Source: Saitoella complicata NRRL Y-17804 (lineage: Eukaryota > Ascomycota > Saitoellomycetes > Saitoellales > Saitoellaceae). Taken from it: a stretch of DNA of 64,000 nucleotides. The DNA is taken from the NCBI RefSeq assembly GCF_001661265.1, contig NW_017566993.1, positions 496,001 through 560,000 of the forward strand. Direction: 5' to 3'. Both the position numbers and the translations under genes were made by a program. Positions 53,026 through 62,799 of the stretch are shown in pieces (positions within the stretch are counted from its first letter, which is position 1; every line of letters begins with the position of its first letter). The notes beneath the pieces were generated by a model. The model did not search any database and had not been told where the DNA came from. It was given only the letters and a program-made list of their open reading frames with translations.

Positions 53026-53937
53026 GAATGCGTACGGAATGTTTGAGTACGAGTATGATTGGGAGAATGGACATTGAGGGGATAAGGAAAAATGAAGAGA
53101 AAGCATGCGGAATTGAAGTTGGCGAGGTCTCGTTTTATATAGGTGCTTTGCATCAATTCAAGGGCTGAAAACGTCCTGAAGTTTACATTTACTTTGCGGA
53201 GCTGAGGTGCTCTGAAGCACGCCTACGTTGAAATGATACGGTTTAATGCTAGTTGTATTACGTATTAAAAGAGGTACGATATTTTGAAGTTGGCATTTGA
53301 AGGTCTACACTCTATTTCGCATCGGTGTCGGCGGCTTTGATTTTGACCAATGTTCTAGTCAATAGATTAATCAGACGCCCGGATTCGAACGTCGCAATCA
53401 ACATCAATGTCACGCTCATTTTTTGCAACTATGTTGCTCGTGCACTAAGCTTATTTGCCTTACCCTCTTTCCTCGACGCCTGCTAAAATTATTCCAATAC
53501 GGATGCAGTGCAGTACCATATACATGTTGGGTTCCGCTGCCTTGCCACCGATGCCGTGGGAATTATAATCTCGAGCAAGGCGGAAAGGTCCTGGGGGAGA
53601 AATTCTGGCATAAGTAGGTAGCATCTGGAAGTATGGATACTTCTTTCACACTGCCAACAACGACAGCTTCACGTATGGGTGATTCTCGATAAAGACGCAG
53701 ATTTGCGTAACTAATTCCCTATAAAAGGGGAAGCTTTGGCAGCTTAGTTTCTACGTTCCAATAACAATCACTTCTTGCTACTCCATCCGTTACACGTCGC
53801 GTGTGCTATCGACAATACGTGCAACCAATAACTGACAAGGCCCGAGCGTAGAGTTCCAACTTTTGCCCGCTCACATGCTGTCAACCACTATCTCTTAACT
53901 CGTCATGCCAGGTTAACCTCTACCCCAAACCCCCAGC
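53026..53937. other. Intergenic region between TOA1 and MYND gene
   Basis: 912 bp without a convincing gene. A GTTCGAATCC-like string on the minus strand near 53383 mimics a tRNA B box but has no T-arm pairing or A box. Confidence 0.5.
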
Positions 53938-54701
53938 ATGTCTTCCAAGTACAAACTAAATGTTCGCGATCCTCTTCACTTCCCCGGGTTCGAGGACCTG
54001 CCTTTCGATATATACAGCCGTCGGTATTTCGGTCTTACTCAAGAGGGTAATGATATTGTTTATTGCACCAAGGTGCATTGGTGCTTCATGGGGAAATCAA
54101 GGAACATCCTCCACCCCTTCCGTCCAGGATTTGTCGTCACCGATAGATACGGAAAGGAAACAGACATTTGGTTTTACTTTGATAAACCCCAGGAGGAATA
54201 CCCGGTGTTAAAAAAGTTCATGGTCGGACACACGGTGTTGGTTATGTACGCTACGGGGCATCGTTTTCGGGATAAGAGTGTTGGGCTTCGTTTGGAGGAT
54301 GACAAACTCGAGTACATCACGGGATGCTCCCAACTCGGTTCACTGCTTGACCACGGCTCATGAATTCAATCCAGGTCCTACCTTGCTCGCTTCCCGGTAT
54401 CGTAAACTTCAACGACAATCTCCGTAAAGACACTGCAGCAGAGGGATGTCGAGTTTGTGGGAAAACGGAGCCAAATGTTCCCATTAAACGATGCGGAAGG
54501 TGCGGAGTCAAATACTGCAGTCAGGTTCGAATGTCTAAACCGATGGATGTAACCTGGAGTTATTGATGATGTGTTACATAGACATGCCAAGTGATGAACT
54601 GGAACATGAAGCATAAGAAGGAATGTCCAGTCTTCGCACAACTCCGCAAGTGGAATGAGATCAAATGGCAGAAATTCGACACCCACAGGAAGTTCGAGTA
54701 G
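53938..54701 (+). CDS. MYND zinc-finger protein, exon structure unresolved
   Basis: The N-terminal part (53938 to about 54337) reads MSSKYKLNVRDPLHFPGFED onward, with VHWCFMGKS, FRPGFVVTDRYGKETDIWFYF and VGHTVLVMYATGHRF. This is the domain that precedes MYND in a fungal family. The zinc finger is in another frame: CRVCGK, KRCGRCGVKYCSQ, then across a 57-nt intron (54525-54581, donor GTTCGA) TCQVMNWNMKHKKEC, ending KWNEIKWQKFDTHRKFE. Both halves clearly belong together, but I found no single convincing intron linking them. The best candidate is donor GTTCAC at 54338 with an acceptor at 54429 or 54438. It may instead be a frameshifted or decaying gene. MYND fingers mediate protein-protein contacts; no SET domain here. 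Confidence 0.6.
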
Positions 54702-54994
54702 GAGAAGACCAACCTTTTGGAGATATGCAGTCATGACATGTCGAAGTACAAAGAGTATAAAATTAAGCGAAATATGGGTAACACATGCAGCACAATCCAT
54801 AACCCAGACACAAAACCAAATGCACGCACGCAACAACAGTAAGCCGAAGATAAAACCACAAAATGATGCCTCAAAACCCTGCAACACATATTAAAGAGAC
54901 AAAGGCAACCCGTATACCATCTCAGTCCGTTTTAAGCAACTCCCTTTTGATGAGCCCACGCTCTGGTGAAATCCATTCTCATATTCACCATCGT

Positions 54995-56518
54995 TCACAA
55001 AGATACGTCCAACACCTGTCCAACATCCCCAACTCCCGTCAAGTCCTCCAAGAACGGGATCAAGTCAACCAACTCCGTATCGTGCATATCGTTGAACCAA
55101 CTGCTAATCGGCACAGCGTGACTAGGATGGAAGATGTACGATGCCGGTGAGTTGTCGAGGATGATAACATCCCGAAGATCACGTCCGAGCTGCGACAGAT
55201 CCTTCACGTAGTTTCCTTGGTGGTTGAAACAGGATTCGCGGAAGAGGCGGTGATGCACGACGCCATGGATGTCGAGCATGTCGAGCACCGGATCGGCGTA
55301 CTGTGAGAATTTTGTTAGCACAAGCACTTATTGTTGAAAGGAACTGAAAAGGCCAAAATCTCACCTTTGACAAACTCGCAGTAAACACAACAATCTCATA
55401 CATCTCCCCCATCTTCTTCATGAACGCATCAACCCCGGGTCGCTTAATGACATAAACATCATGAAGCTGTCCCTCAATATCAACCGGCACGATGAAATCC
55501 GCTTGATGGATCAACTTGAAGGAACTATGCACCAGCGTCTCATCCAAATCAAGCACCAAGCACTTCTTGCCTATGTGTTCGGGACGTAGAGGCGCGAGGA
55601 GCCATTGTTGTTGCTCGACAGACTCAGGTAAGGAGACAACGGACGGCTCGTTGATGGCAGCTTCCTCTGAGGCGTAAAGTTCGCCGCCGGGCGGAGAAGC
55701 GACCTTATCAGCTGGGTAGAGGGGGTCAACAGCGACGGCAGCTGCTCCAACCTCAGGCGCCGGCATACGATCCTGAGGCTCGGCACCAATACCTGTGATG
55801 GGCTCCGCCAACACGACCTTCTCCTCACCAGTTACAGCAGCCGCTCCACTACTGCTCAATGTCGGCGTCGAAGGAGGCTGGACTTGGATCTCAGGTACAG
55901 TCGGAAGTGGTCCACCCGAACTATCTTGCGGCGCCGAAAGAGTCTCCGAAACACGCGTCGTGGCGGAAGGAATAGTATGCGAGGACTCCTCAGTCTTCTG
56001 CAATGGCGACGCAGGCTTCGGCGGTACCGAAGGCGCCAAAGCGCCCTGTGGTCTTGCAGGCTCTTCAACATACGCAGGCGCAAAACAATGCACCAAAGCG
56101 GAAAAGAATCCGCGTTTCTTCTTTCGTCGAACTGTGTTGTTTGTAGTGTTCCCCTGTGTTTGCGACGGCTTTCGCGTTTGTCTGACGACGGGTTGAGTAC
56201 GCGGTCCTGTCGGCCTTGCTGGGGTGGAAACGGGTGATGGAACAGGTGATGGGGAAGGAGTAGGTTTCTCTTCTGTAGGCATAACACGGTGTTGAGCGTC
56301 TGTGAGGACACGCGTTAGCAAGCGCATACAGTCGGATATAAAGGAAGCATACCAGCAACATCCGCAGGAGGTGGAGCAGGACTAAAGATGTCCACAGGGC
56401 CCGGCTGCGTATCAGGCGCCGCATGCCCAATCTCTTCTTCCGCCGACATAACTTGTCCCTGTACAGGCGCCAAAGGGTTCGCAACCTCAGCAGCTTCTGC
56501 CTGTGCTGGTGTAGTCAT
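54995..56518 (-). CDS. NIF/SCP-type phosphatase (Psr1/Psr2-like)
   Basis: Exons 56518-56353, 56299-55365 and 55300-54995 (introns of 53 and 64 nt) encode 468 residues. The first ~290 are disordered, Pro/Ala/Ser-rich, with a basic-hydrophobic patch [20 protein letters not shown] that could hold the protein on a membrane. The C-terminal HAD-fold NIF domain carries [18 protein letters not shown] (DxDxT nucleophile and acid, about residue 303), [50 protein letters not shown] and [13 protein letters not shown]. The family includes yeast plasma-membrane Psr1/Psr2 (salt stress) and CTD small phosphatases. The domain is complete. Choice between Psr and SCP function rests on the long disordered N-terminus and is inference. 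Confidence 0.9.
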
Positions 56519-57362
56519 TATGACAAGAGTCTATGTATGCTGTATATCAGACCAATTAAAATGGCCTGGGTTGTATGCTAGAAAGGAGCTCTGCTGCTGC
56601 TTCAACGATTTTATACGTAGTTGAGAATGACTCGACGTATGTGCGTAAGTGTTGAACTGGAGGTTGTCGTTCGTGTTCGTAGTCGGTAAACGCGATAAGG
56701 GGTCTCCACACAGGTGAATGCCGAGAGAACGTTGACACTCCACTGAAGAGGAGCAATGCTGAACAGAAATGAACGAGCGACCTGATACTTTTGTAAGGAC
56801 TGACGCGATAGCCGACAAATTGCGATAGGGTTGGTTCGCTACGCAGTGTGGTGTCTGGCTAGAGTGCGGCGAGGTGTTTGTTATGGTGGTGTGCAGTAGA
56901 TTGCAGCGTGCACAGAAAGGGGGTTAACCCAAGGACAAGGCTGGATAGCACGTTCGAGATCGTCGCAAAACACGAGTCCGATGGTATGGGACTTCCTGAA
57001 GCTCTGAAGACTCGTTCGGCAGCTCAGAACCTTCGATCAATTGCCATCCCTGAGTGACGCGCGATCTCTGAGTGACGCGGCAGGGATGGGAGGGTCCTAA
57101 CTCTATCTTGGTATATAGGGATCGAGCCGCAGGGACTGAGCCGGGATACCCAATTGCTACAAAGATACATGAAAGACCTCATCGTTCATCCCGAGAAGTC
57201 CGATGGGAATGGTGGTTAACCTTAGATAGGACAACAGACAGGATTACGACGACGGAACGATAGGTATTTCGCAACCAACACCCTTTTTATTTGGTAATCC
57301 AAGAAGATATTTTCTAAATCCTGGCACCCAACAAAAAGACCCTGTTACCGCACTTGAGCAAT
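56519..57362. other. Intergenic region between phosphatase and eL20
   Basis: 844 bp: promoter of the phosphatase gene and 3' flank of eL20. It holds the inverted/direct repeat at 57044-57089. No gene seen. Confidence 0.5.
57044..57089. repeat. Inverted repeat enclosing a 12-bp direct repeat
   Basis: CCATCCCTG (57044-57052) and CAGGGATGG (57081-57089) are perfect 9-bp inverted repeats 28 bp apart. Overlapping the left arm and spacer, CTGAGTGACGCG occurs twice (57050-57061 and 57068-57079). It lies about 530 bp upstream of the phosphatase start and 270 bp past the eL20 stop. Confidence 0.75.
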
Positions 57363-58207
57363 TTAAGCCCAAGTAGCAGGACGGCGGGAAGCGAAGAGCT
57401 TCTTGCCCAAACCGGCCTGAGCGGGGAGACGGTGGGGAAGAGGGAACTTGAGGTCCTTGGACAAGAGCTGGCGGATGTAAGGACGCTTGACATCCTCGGT
57501 CTTCTGGAGCTCGACGACGCGGATGATGTGGATGGACCTGAAGCGAGCACGGTGGCGGGCAGCCATGTCCTGGTAGAGAGCCTCGACGGCCTCGACACGG
57601 GACATAACACGGTACTCCTTGTACATGTTGTGGGTTCCGGAGCGGGAGTCGTAACGGATCCAGACACCGAAGTTCTTGACCTTGAGGGGACGCTTCTCGG
57701 CGATCTACACAAACAGTGCGGTTAGCCCACACTTCTCCACACAACCCAGCTCCTACAGGCGCACACCCGATCCACAATCGCAGATCACCGCGCGCAACCG
57801 TAGGAACTCCAGGTAAAGGAAGCACATACAGCGTTGACAGTAACGATCTCACCGGCGGCCTTCTTCAGCTTGTAGACCTTCTTGATGAAGTACCAGAAAC
57901 GAGACTCGGCAACGACGCGGTTCCTTTGATACACCAATCAATAAACACTCTCTCGGCACCAGTATTCCCGGACAATCCTTCGCAATCCGGGAACCCGAGG
58001 AGGTGGGCGACTTACGGGGCGAACAAGCGCATGCGGAAGAGCTTGGGGGTGGGCTCAGCCTCGGAAGGAAGCTTACGGCCGATGACTTGGTACTCTGCGA
58101 AAGAGGGTCAGCATCACCACAGAAAAATGAGATGCGGACGCCGGATCAAAGCGCAGAACGCAATTGCGCTCGGACAACGAGAAGCACATACCGGTGAGAC
58201 GGGCCAT
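57363..58207 (-). CDS. RPL20: 60S ribosomal protein eL20 (L18a/L20)
   Basis: Four exons (58207-58192, 58094-58016, 57923-57830, 57704-57363) encode 176 residues, the normal length. Introns are 97, 92 and 125 nt, longer than elsewhere in the window, and the first coding exon is only 16 nt, a pattern typical of fungal ribosomal-protein genes. Diagnostic stretches: [99 protein letters not shown] and [11 protein letters not shown]. It is a structural component of the large cytosolic subunit. It is divergent from the Gfo/Idh gene. Confidence 0.97.
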
Positions 58208-58934
58208 TTCTGCTGGTCAGGTGTTGATTGGCGGCGGTGGACGAGCTTCCTCTGTTTCCCTGGTGTAGCAGGTTACCAAATTTCGAGTTTGCACCGCCAC
58301 GTCTGGGCGCAGCCAGTTTCAGGGGGACTGCATCAGGGTTTCCTTGCCCTGAGCGCGGCAGAAGGACGGAGACGATGACAATGTCCTGCAAGAAAATTCA
58401 TACGGAAAGCGGTGAAGGAAGTATGAAATCCAAATGTTATTGACTTCTCTCATGGTCCTCTTTGCTTGGCTGCCAGCTCCTTGCGACCCTTAGGCGCGCT
58501 CCTTCTGTCTGGAGCCTCGGTGCATCCCCTCTTGAGAACGCACTCAAAATCACTGCGGTCGACGTTCTGTCCTCGCCATGTTTACTTTCAATTCGGCTGA
58601 GATGTCGTCTTCCCAAGCTTTCCGGAGCTGGGTAAGCTGATGAAAAGTTCCCACGTCTCCTCGCTACCGCGGCGGGCCCCCGCAGAACCCGATTCGCGTA
58701 CGCGCGGAGAGGGCGGTGTCCCCGCCAAATACCACCGCCGGAGTAATATTGTCCGTCACAGTCAATGAAATAAGAATGCACCGCCTTCACAACCTCAAGA
58801 ACGATAGCAACCTACCGTGGCCCGGATAGATCAGCCGAGGTCCTCCCGACCGCCTGATCAGCACCTTATAACCACTGTCGCTTCAGCTCTTCACCAGTAA
58901 TTGCAAGCAGCGATCAGACTACTAACTACTCAAC
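58208..58934. other. Divergent promoter region, RPL20 / Gfo-Idh gene
   Basis: 727 bp. GC-rich in the middle (about 58665-58725). No gene seen; promoters for both flanking genes are expected here. Confidence 0.5.
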
Positions 58935-60008
58935 ATGTCCCAACCCGTTCACATAGCAGTAATTGGCGCCGCAGGCCTCATCGGCCTCCGCCACGTCTCC
59001 CACATCCTCTCCGAACCCAGCACCCACCTCACCGCAATCCTCGATCCAACACCCGCCGGCCAGACTCTCGCCTCTACGCACTCCATCCCAAATTCTCCAA
59101 CCCTCGACGCCTTACTCGACGCGATGAAGACTGGAGAGGTCAGGGTTGATGCAGCGATTGTGGCTACGCCAAATCATACGCATGTGGAGATTGGGATGGC
59201 ACTGGTTGAAGCGGGCATTACGGTCTTGGTCGAGAAACCGATCAGTACAGACACAGAGTCGGCAAGGAAGTTGGTCGAGGCCTCGAAGAAGAATGGAAGC
59301 GGGAAGTTGTTAGTCGGGCACCATCGCCGGTTCAACCCCTACCTCCGTGCCGCAAAGAAATGCATGACCTCCAATTCCCTCGGCCGGATCATCGCAGTCC
59401 AGGGAACGTGGGCACTGCTGAAGGATGTGGAGTACTTCAAGCTCGGGGCGTGGAGAACGAAGAAAGGGCAGGGAGGACCGGTGTTGATCAATATGATCCA
59501 CGAGGTCGATAATCTGCTCTATTTGTTTGGGGATATCACACGGGTTTATGTGGAGAAGGGTGAAAATACGAGAGACCATGAGTGCGAGGAGACGGCGGCG
59601 ATGACATTGAAATTCAAGAGTGGAGCAGTTGGGACTTTTCTGTTGTCGGATGCTGTTGCGTCGCCATACAACTGGGAATCGGCGACGGGTGAGAACCCAG
59701 CAATTCCAGCCCAACACCAGTGCGTCTACACCATCATGGGCACAGAAGGCTCCATCTCCCTTCCGGAACTTAAACGGTGGTATTACACGGGCGGATCCTG
59801 GACGACTCCTTTCTTGTCGGATATGAGTTTACGAGAGGAAGTGGATGATGTGCCGCCGTTTACGCTGCAATTGAGGAATCTGGTGGGGGTGCATAGGGGC
59901 GAGGAAGAGCCCATGTGCAGTGGAGATGAGGGGTATAAGGATCTTGTGGTGATTGAGGCTATTGTGGAGAGTATGGAGACGGGGAAGCCTGTGGACATTA
60001 TTGCGTAG
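58935..60008 (+). CDS. Gfo/Idh/MocA-family NAD(P)-dependent oxidoreductase
   Basis: Intronless, 357 residues. The N-terminal Rossmann fold has HIAVIGAAGLIGLRHV, a GxGxxG-like turn with one Gly replaced by Ala. VDAAIVATPNHTHVEIGMAL and VLVEKPISTD (the family EKP) follow. The catalytic-domain motif is LVGHHRRFNPYLRAAK, and the histidine of NMIHEVDNLLYLFG matches the usual catalytic GGGxxxDxGxHxxD position. The C-terminal half is the alpha/beta dimer domain. Members oxidise or reduce sugars, inositols and amino sugars, so the substrate is probably a polyol or cyclitol. No targeting signal: cytosolic. Convergent with a sugar phosphate cyclase 1.1 kb away, which makes a cyclitol substrate worth testing. 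Confidence 0.88.
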   Translation: MSQPVHIAVIGAAGLIGLRHVSHILSEPSTHLTAILDPTPAGQTLASTHSIPNSPTLDALLDAMKTGEVRVDAAIVATPNHTHVEIGMALVEAGITVLVEKPISTDTESARKLVEASKKNGSGKLLVGHHRRFNPYLRAAKKCMTSNSLGRIIAVQGTWALLKDVEYFKLGAWRTKKGQGGPVLINMIHEVDNLLYLFGDITRVYVEKGENTRDHECEETAAMTLKFKSGAVGTFLLSDAVASPYNWESATGENPAIPAQHQCVYTIMGTEGSISLPELKRWYYTGGSWTTPFLSDMSLREEVDDVPPFTLQLRNLVGVHRGEEEPMCSGDEGYKDLVVIEAIVESMETGKPVDIIA

Positions 60009-60176
60009 AGTCCGTTCATATTGATGATATGTACTGGTGGAATGAAAGAAACTCAAACAAAAGCCTTCTCAAGACCGCCCAAACACCGATATAATCCCTC
60101 AAAAGAAAACGGCAGCGTAATGATGAGGCACCCAACCAAATATCTTGACACTCCAAAATCAGGATCGCACAAGAGC

Positions 60177-60479
60177 TCAAAGCGAGAGCTGATCGATCCC
60201 CTCATCATCAATCAACTTCATGAATTTCCCCTGCTCCATATTCACCTTTCCCCTATCGACATTCTCCTGCCCCTCCTTCTCCTCCAAAGGTTCCAACGGA
60301 CTACTCGTACTCGCAGTGCTCACATCACTCTTCTCCGTACTCGATGAATCCGACCTTCCCGTCTTCTTCGTAACGAACGCCATCGCCTGAGAATGTTTCG
60401 GATTCGCAGGCTGGACATCCGCAGACTGTGTAGCCGGTGGAAGAAGGGGGAGGAAGACTGGGTGCATGTAGGGCTGCAT
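60177..60479 (-). CDS. Small hypothetical protein, possible His/Gln-rich N-terminus
   Basis: From ATG 60479 a 100-residue frame starts MQPYMHPVFLPLLPP and ends KFMKLIDDEGIDQLSL. The frame stays open upstream to about 60602 without an ATG and encodes a His5/Gln-rich stretch (LQHHHHHPQQQH), so a 5' exon may be missing. Codon choice in the Ser/Glu-rich middle (GAG, AAG, AGT) resembles neighbouring genes, which supports coding. No known domain. It lies between the Gfo/Idh gene and the cyclase. Confidence 0.4.
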   Translation of the reverse strand: MQPYMHPVFLPLLPPATQSADVQPANPKHSQAMAFVTKKTGRSDSSSTEKSDVSTASTSSPLEPLEEKEGQENVDRGKVNMEQGKFMKLIDDEGIDQLSL

Positions 60480-60602
60480 TGCGTGCTGTTGTTGAGGGTG
60501 GTGGTGATGGTGTTGGAGGTAGGAGTATGCAGCGATGACTGTAGTTGGCGGCAGTTTGAAAGGTTCAGAACTATGATCACAGTTGTAGGTAGAGGAAACC
60601 AC

Positions 60603-61101
60603 AGTAGGTTTGTAAGTATGGCAGAACCTTGGAGTTACTTGGGTTTACATTGGCACACACACAAAGCACCGCAGCAGCTGAAAACATGACGCAGCAAGCA
60701 AGGTTTTACAGCAGGTGATCTATCTCCGGACGACCGAAATATCAGGGGCTCCGGACGGGGAGTCATCTCGGATCGTCACTTTGCTAGATCTGGTGACCGT
60801 GTTACGTGCTCAGCTGCTCGGTCTGGGGTGCATGCTTGCGCTCAGTTGAGGTTGCGCGCACCTCCAGGGATGATGGTGACATTGATCAACCCACAGCAAT
60901 AATATTCCATTCCTTTCAATGCTGTGCAATGATCGATTCCAAATCGATAACAACGTAACGGGTATATGCAAATAAAGCCCCTCAAAAACAGAATCGGGGG
61001 GGAACCCCTCGTCCTCACATCCTCTCAGAAAAAAAGAAAGAAAAAACAACCTTGGCACCAGGCCTATCGTACACCCATGCAGTTTTGCACCGTCCATAAT
61101 T
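60603..61101. other. Intergenic region 3' of the sugar phosphate cyclase
   Basis: 499 bp including an A-rich tract near 61029-61050. It may contain a 5' exon of the small His/Gln-rich gene. Nothing else recognised. Confidence 0.4.
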
Positions 61102-62799
61102 CTACTCCAACGGTCCCTCCGTGACTTGTCCCTCAGCCCCAAACTGTCCCATCAACTCCCCATTGCTCTCCATCTCCCCAACCAGCTCACACATATCCTC
61201 CCAAGCCCTCCTAACCTCGTCCTCACAAACATCATCCGCGAACCTCGTCATTCCAATTCCTCCAGACATCAACGGAACCCTGACGCGTCCACCACGGGCT
61301 TTCTCGATTTCGCCGAGGGCTGTGATGCAGTTGTCTGCGGTGAAGGAGGCGTGACGGAGGGGGAGGCCGAGGGCGGACATGAGCGCGTAAGTCCGGCGGA
61401 CGAGGGAGAAAGAGTGCGAGGCCGAGGCAGGGTAAAGCCATCCGCGGTTATGGGCAAGCATGGTCGAAAGAGCCATATCGAGGTTAACAGCCTCACCGTG
61501 CAACAAAGGCTTATTCGTCTCCAACGCATCCATCTCGACAAAGGGGGAAAATGTGTGTCCGTAATCAACAACACGGTAAAGCGTGTGCTCAAAGAGGTTC
61601 GGAGAGAGCTCCTCCAACATCCCCTGAATTGCCCTCTTCATGATCATACTCGTCGGCGCACGTCCCTCGATTTCGGGCTTCGCGGCGACCCACCCCTCCA
61701 TCAACTCGAACAACTCTACATCCTTGACACAAGCCATCTTCAAGATCTCGCCCATCCCATTTCCGACACCACGGCCACCAGTAGATCCGAGGAACTGCTC
61801 AGCATCGACAAAGACACCGAGGGGGGCGCAATAGGTCCCGATCTTGTTCTTGCCTCCGCACCAGTTAACGGCGGTCTTGACACCGACACCGGCATCGACC
61901 ATGCCGATGAGGGTCGTGGGGACTTTAACGACAGGCGTGTTACGACGCCACAAGTTGGCGGCAAGGGAGCAGATATCCAACGTAACTCCACCACCGACAG
62001 CGATAATCGGCTCATTACGGCGATCAATATCGAAATTCTTGAACTGCTGGAGCAATTCCTGGACGGAGTCGAATTCTTTCGTGTTCTCGGAGGCGCGGAG
62101 GGGGTGAATGTGAGATTCGACGCCGTGGTGGTCAAAGTATGCCTTGATTTTGTCGCCGTACAACGCATACACATTATTATCGACAATCACCAAACGACGA
62201 CCCACAGGTTCACCAGTGTAAGGCTTCATCATAACGGGAAAGACAGAGCAATCAATCCCAACCAACAAGTCCGTGTTGGAAGTATCGAGAATGCCATCAA
62301 CGCATTTAATCTCATACCTAATCGGCATCATCGCGCTCGCGACGAACGACCCGGTCTCGAGACCCGTGACACCACCGATATCGAGACCATTGAGGCCGGC
62401 AAGGTTGATTTTTTGGTCGACGCCGTGGTGCTCCGCGCGGTCTTCCGCACGCAATTTATGCCCGAACGAGAACTCGTCCAACGAGACAGGAGACTCTGCA
62501 CCAGAACCGGTACCGGAAGCAACGGACGGAGCGAGGTCGGGTGTGGCGAGGGGGGATGGGGAGGATGAGCCCTCGTCGTATCCGGAATCACCTGAACCGC
62601 GGCGGAAGTCGGGTTTCAAGGCTGCGGAGTGAAGGAGAGGGAGGTGCTTGGAGAAAGAGGAGGTGGAGAGCGGAGGAGTGGCCGCATCCTCGACGACAGA
62701 GGACAGAGTGTTATTCGAAGCCGATTTCTCGAAGGGGCGGATATGCGAATCCAAGCTCGCCTGGTTATTGTTGAAGCTGGTAGCGGGTTGAGCCGACAT
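61102..62799 (-). CDS. Sugar phosphate cyclase (EEVS/DDGS group, DHQ-synthase fold)
   Basis: Intronless, 565 residues from ATG 62799. The first ~140-150 residues are disordered Ser/Pro-rich. The rest is a 3-dehydroquinate-synthase-like cyclase: RLVIVDNNVYALYGDKI, PIIAVGGGVTLDICSLAANL, KVPTTLIGMVDAGVGVKTAV, GGKNKIGTYCAP, NGMGEILKMA, VDYGHTFSPFVEMD (about 409) and LLHGEAVNLDMA. NAD-binding (GGG) and Zn-ligand (Glu in GE, His in GHTF and LHGEA) positions look intact. It is not the fungal shikimate enzyme, which is part of the pentafunctional AROM. The motifs point to cyclases that act on sedoheptulose 7-phosphate (2-epi-5-epi-valiolone or desmethyl-4-deoxygadusol synthases). Which of the two is not decided here. 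The extra N-terminus is unusual. Confidence 0.88.
   Translation of the reverse strand: MSAQPATSFNNNQASLDSHIRPFEKSASNNTLSSVVEDAATPPLSTSSFSKHLPLLHSAALKPDFRRGSGDSGYDEGSSSPSPLATPDLAPSVASGTGSGAESPVSLDEFSFGHKLRAEDRAEHHGVDQKINLAGLNGLDIGGVTGLETGSFVASAMMPIRYEIKCVDGILDTSNTDLLVGIDCSVFPVMMKPYTGEPVGRRLVIVDNNVYALYGDKIKAYFDHHGVESHIHPLRASENTKEFDSVQELLQQFKNFDIDRRNEPIIAVGGGVTLDICSLAANLWRRNTPVVKVPTTLIGMVDAGVGVKTAVNWCGGKNKIGTYCAPLGVFVDAEQFLGSTGGRGVGNGMGEILKMACVKDVELFELMEGWVAAKPEIEGRAPTSMIMKRAIQGMLEELSPNLFEHTLYRVVDYGHTFSPFVEMDALETNKPLLHGEAVNLDMALSTMLAHNRGWLYPASASHSFSLVRRTYALMSALGLPLRHASFTADNCITALGEIEKARGGRVRVPLMSGGIGMTRFADDVCEDEVRRAWEDMCELVGEMESNGELMGQFGAEGQVTEGPLE

Noticed and set aside
53376-53400. GTTCGAATCC string on the minus strand resembling a tRNA B box
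   Set aside because: The flanking bases do not form a T-arm and no A box, anticodon arm or acceptor pairing is present.
54523-54540. GGTTCGAATG resembling a tRNA B box
   Set aside because: It is the 5' end of a MYND-gene intron and lacks the remaining consensus and tRNA folding.
61126-62568. 480-codon open frame antisense to the sugar phosphate cyclase
   Set aside because: It lies wholly opposite a gene with clear enzyme motifs. The predicted peptide has no domain and its length is explained by the sense codon bias.
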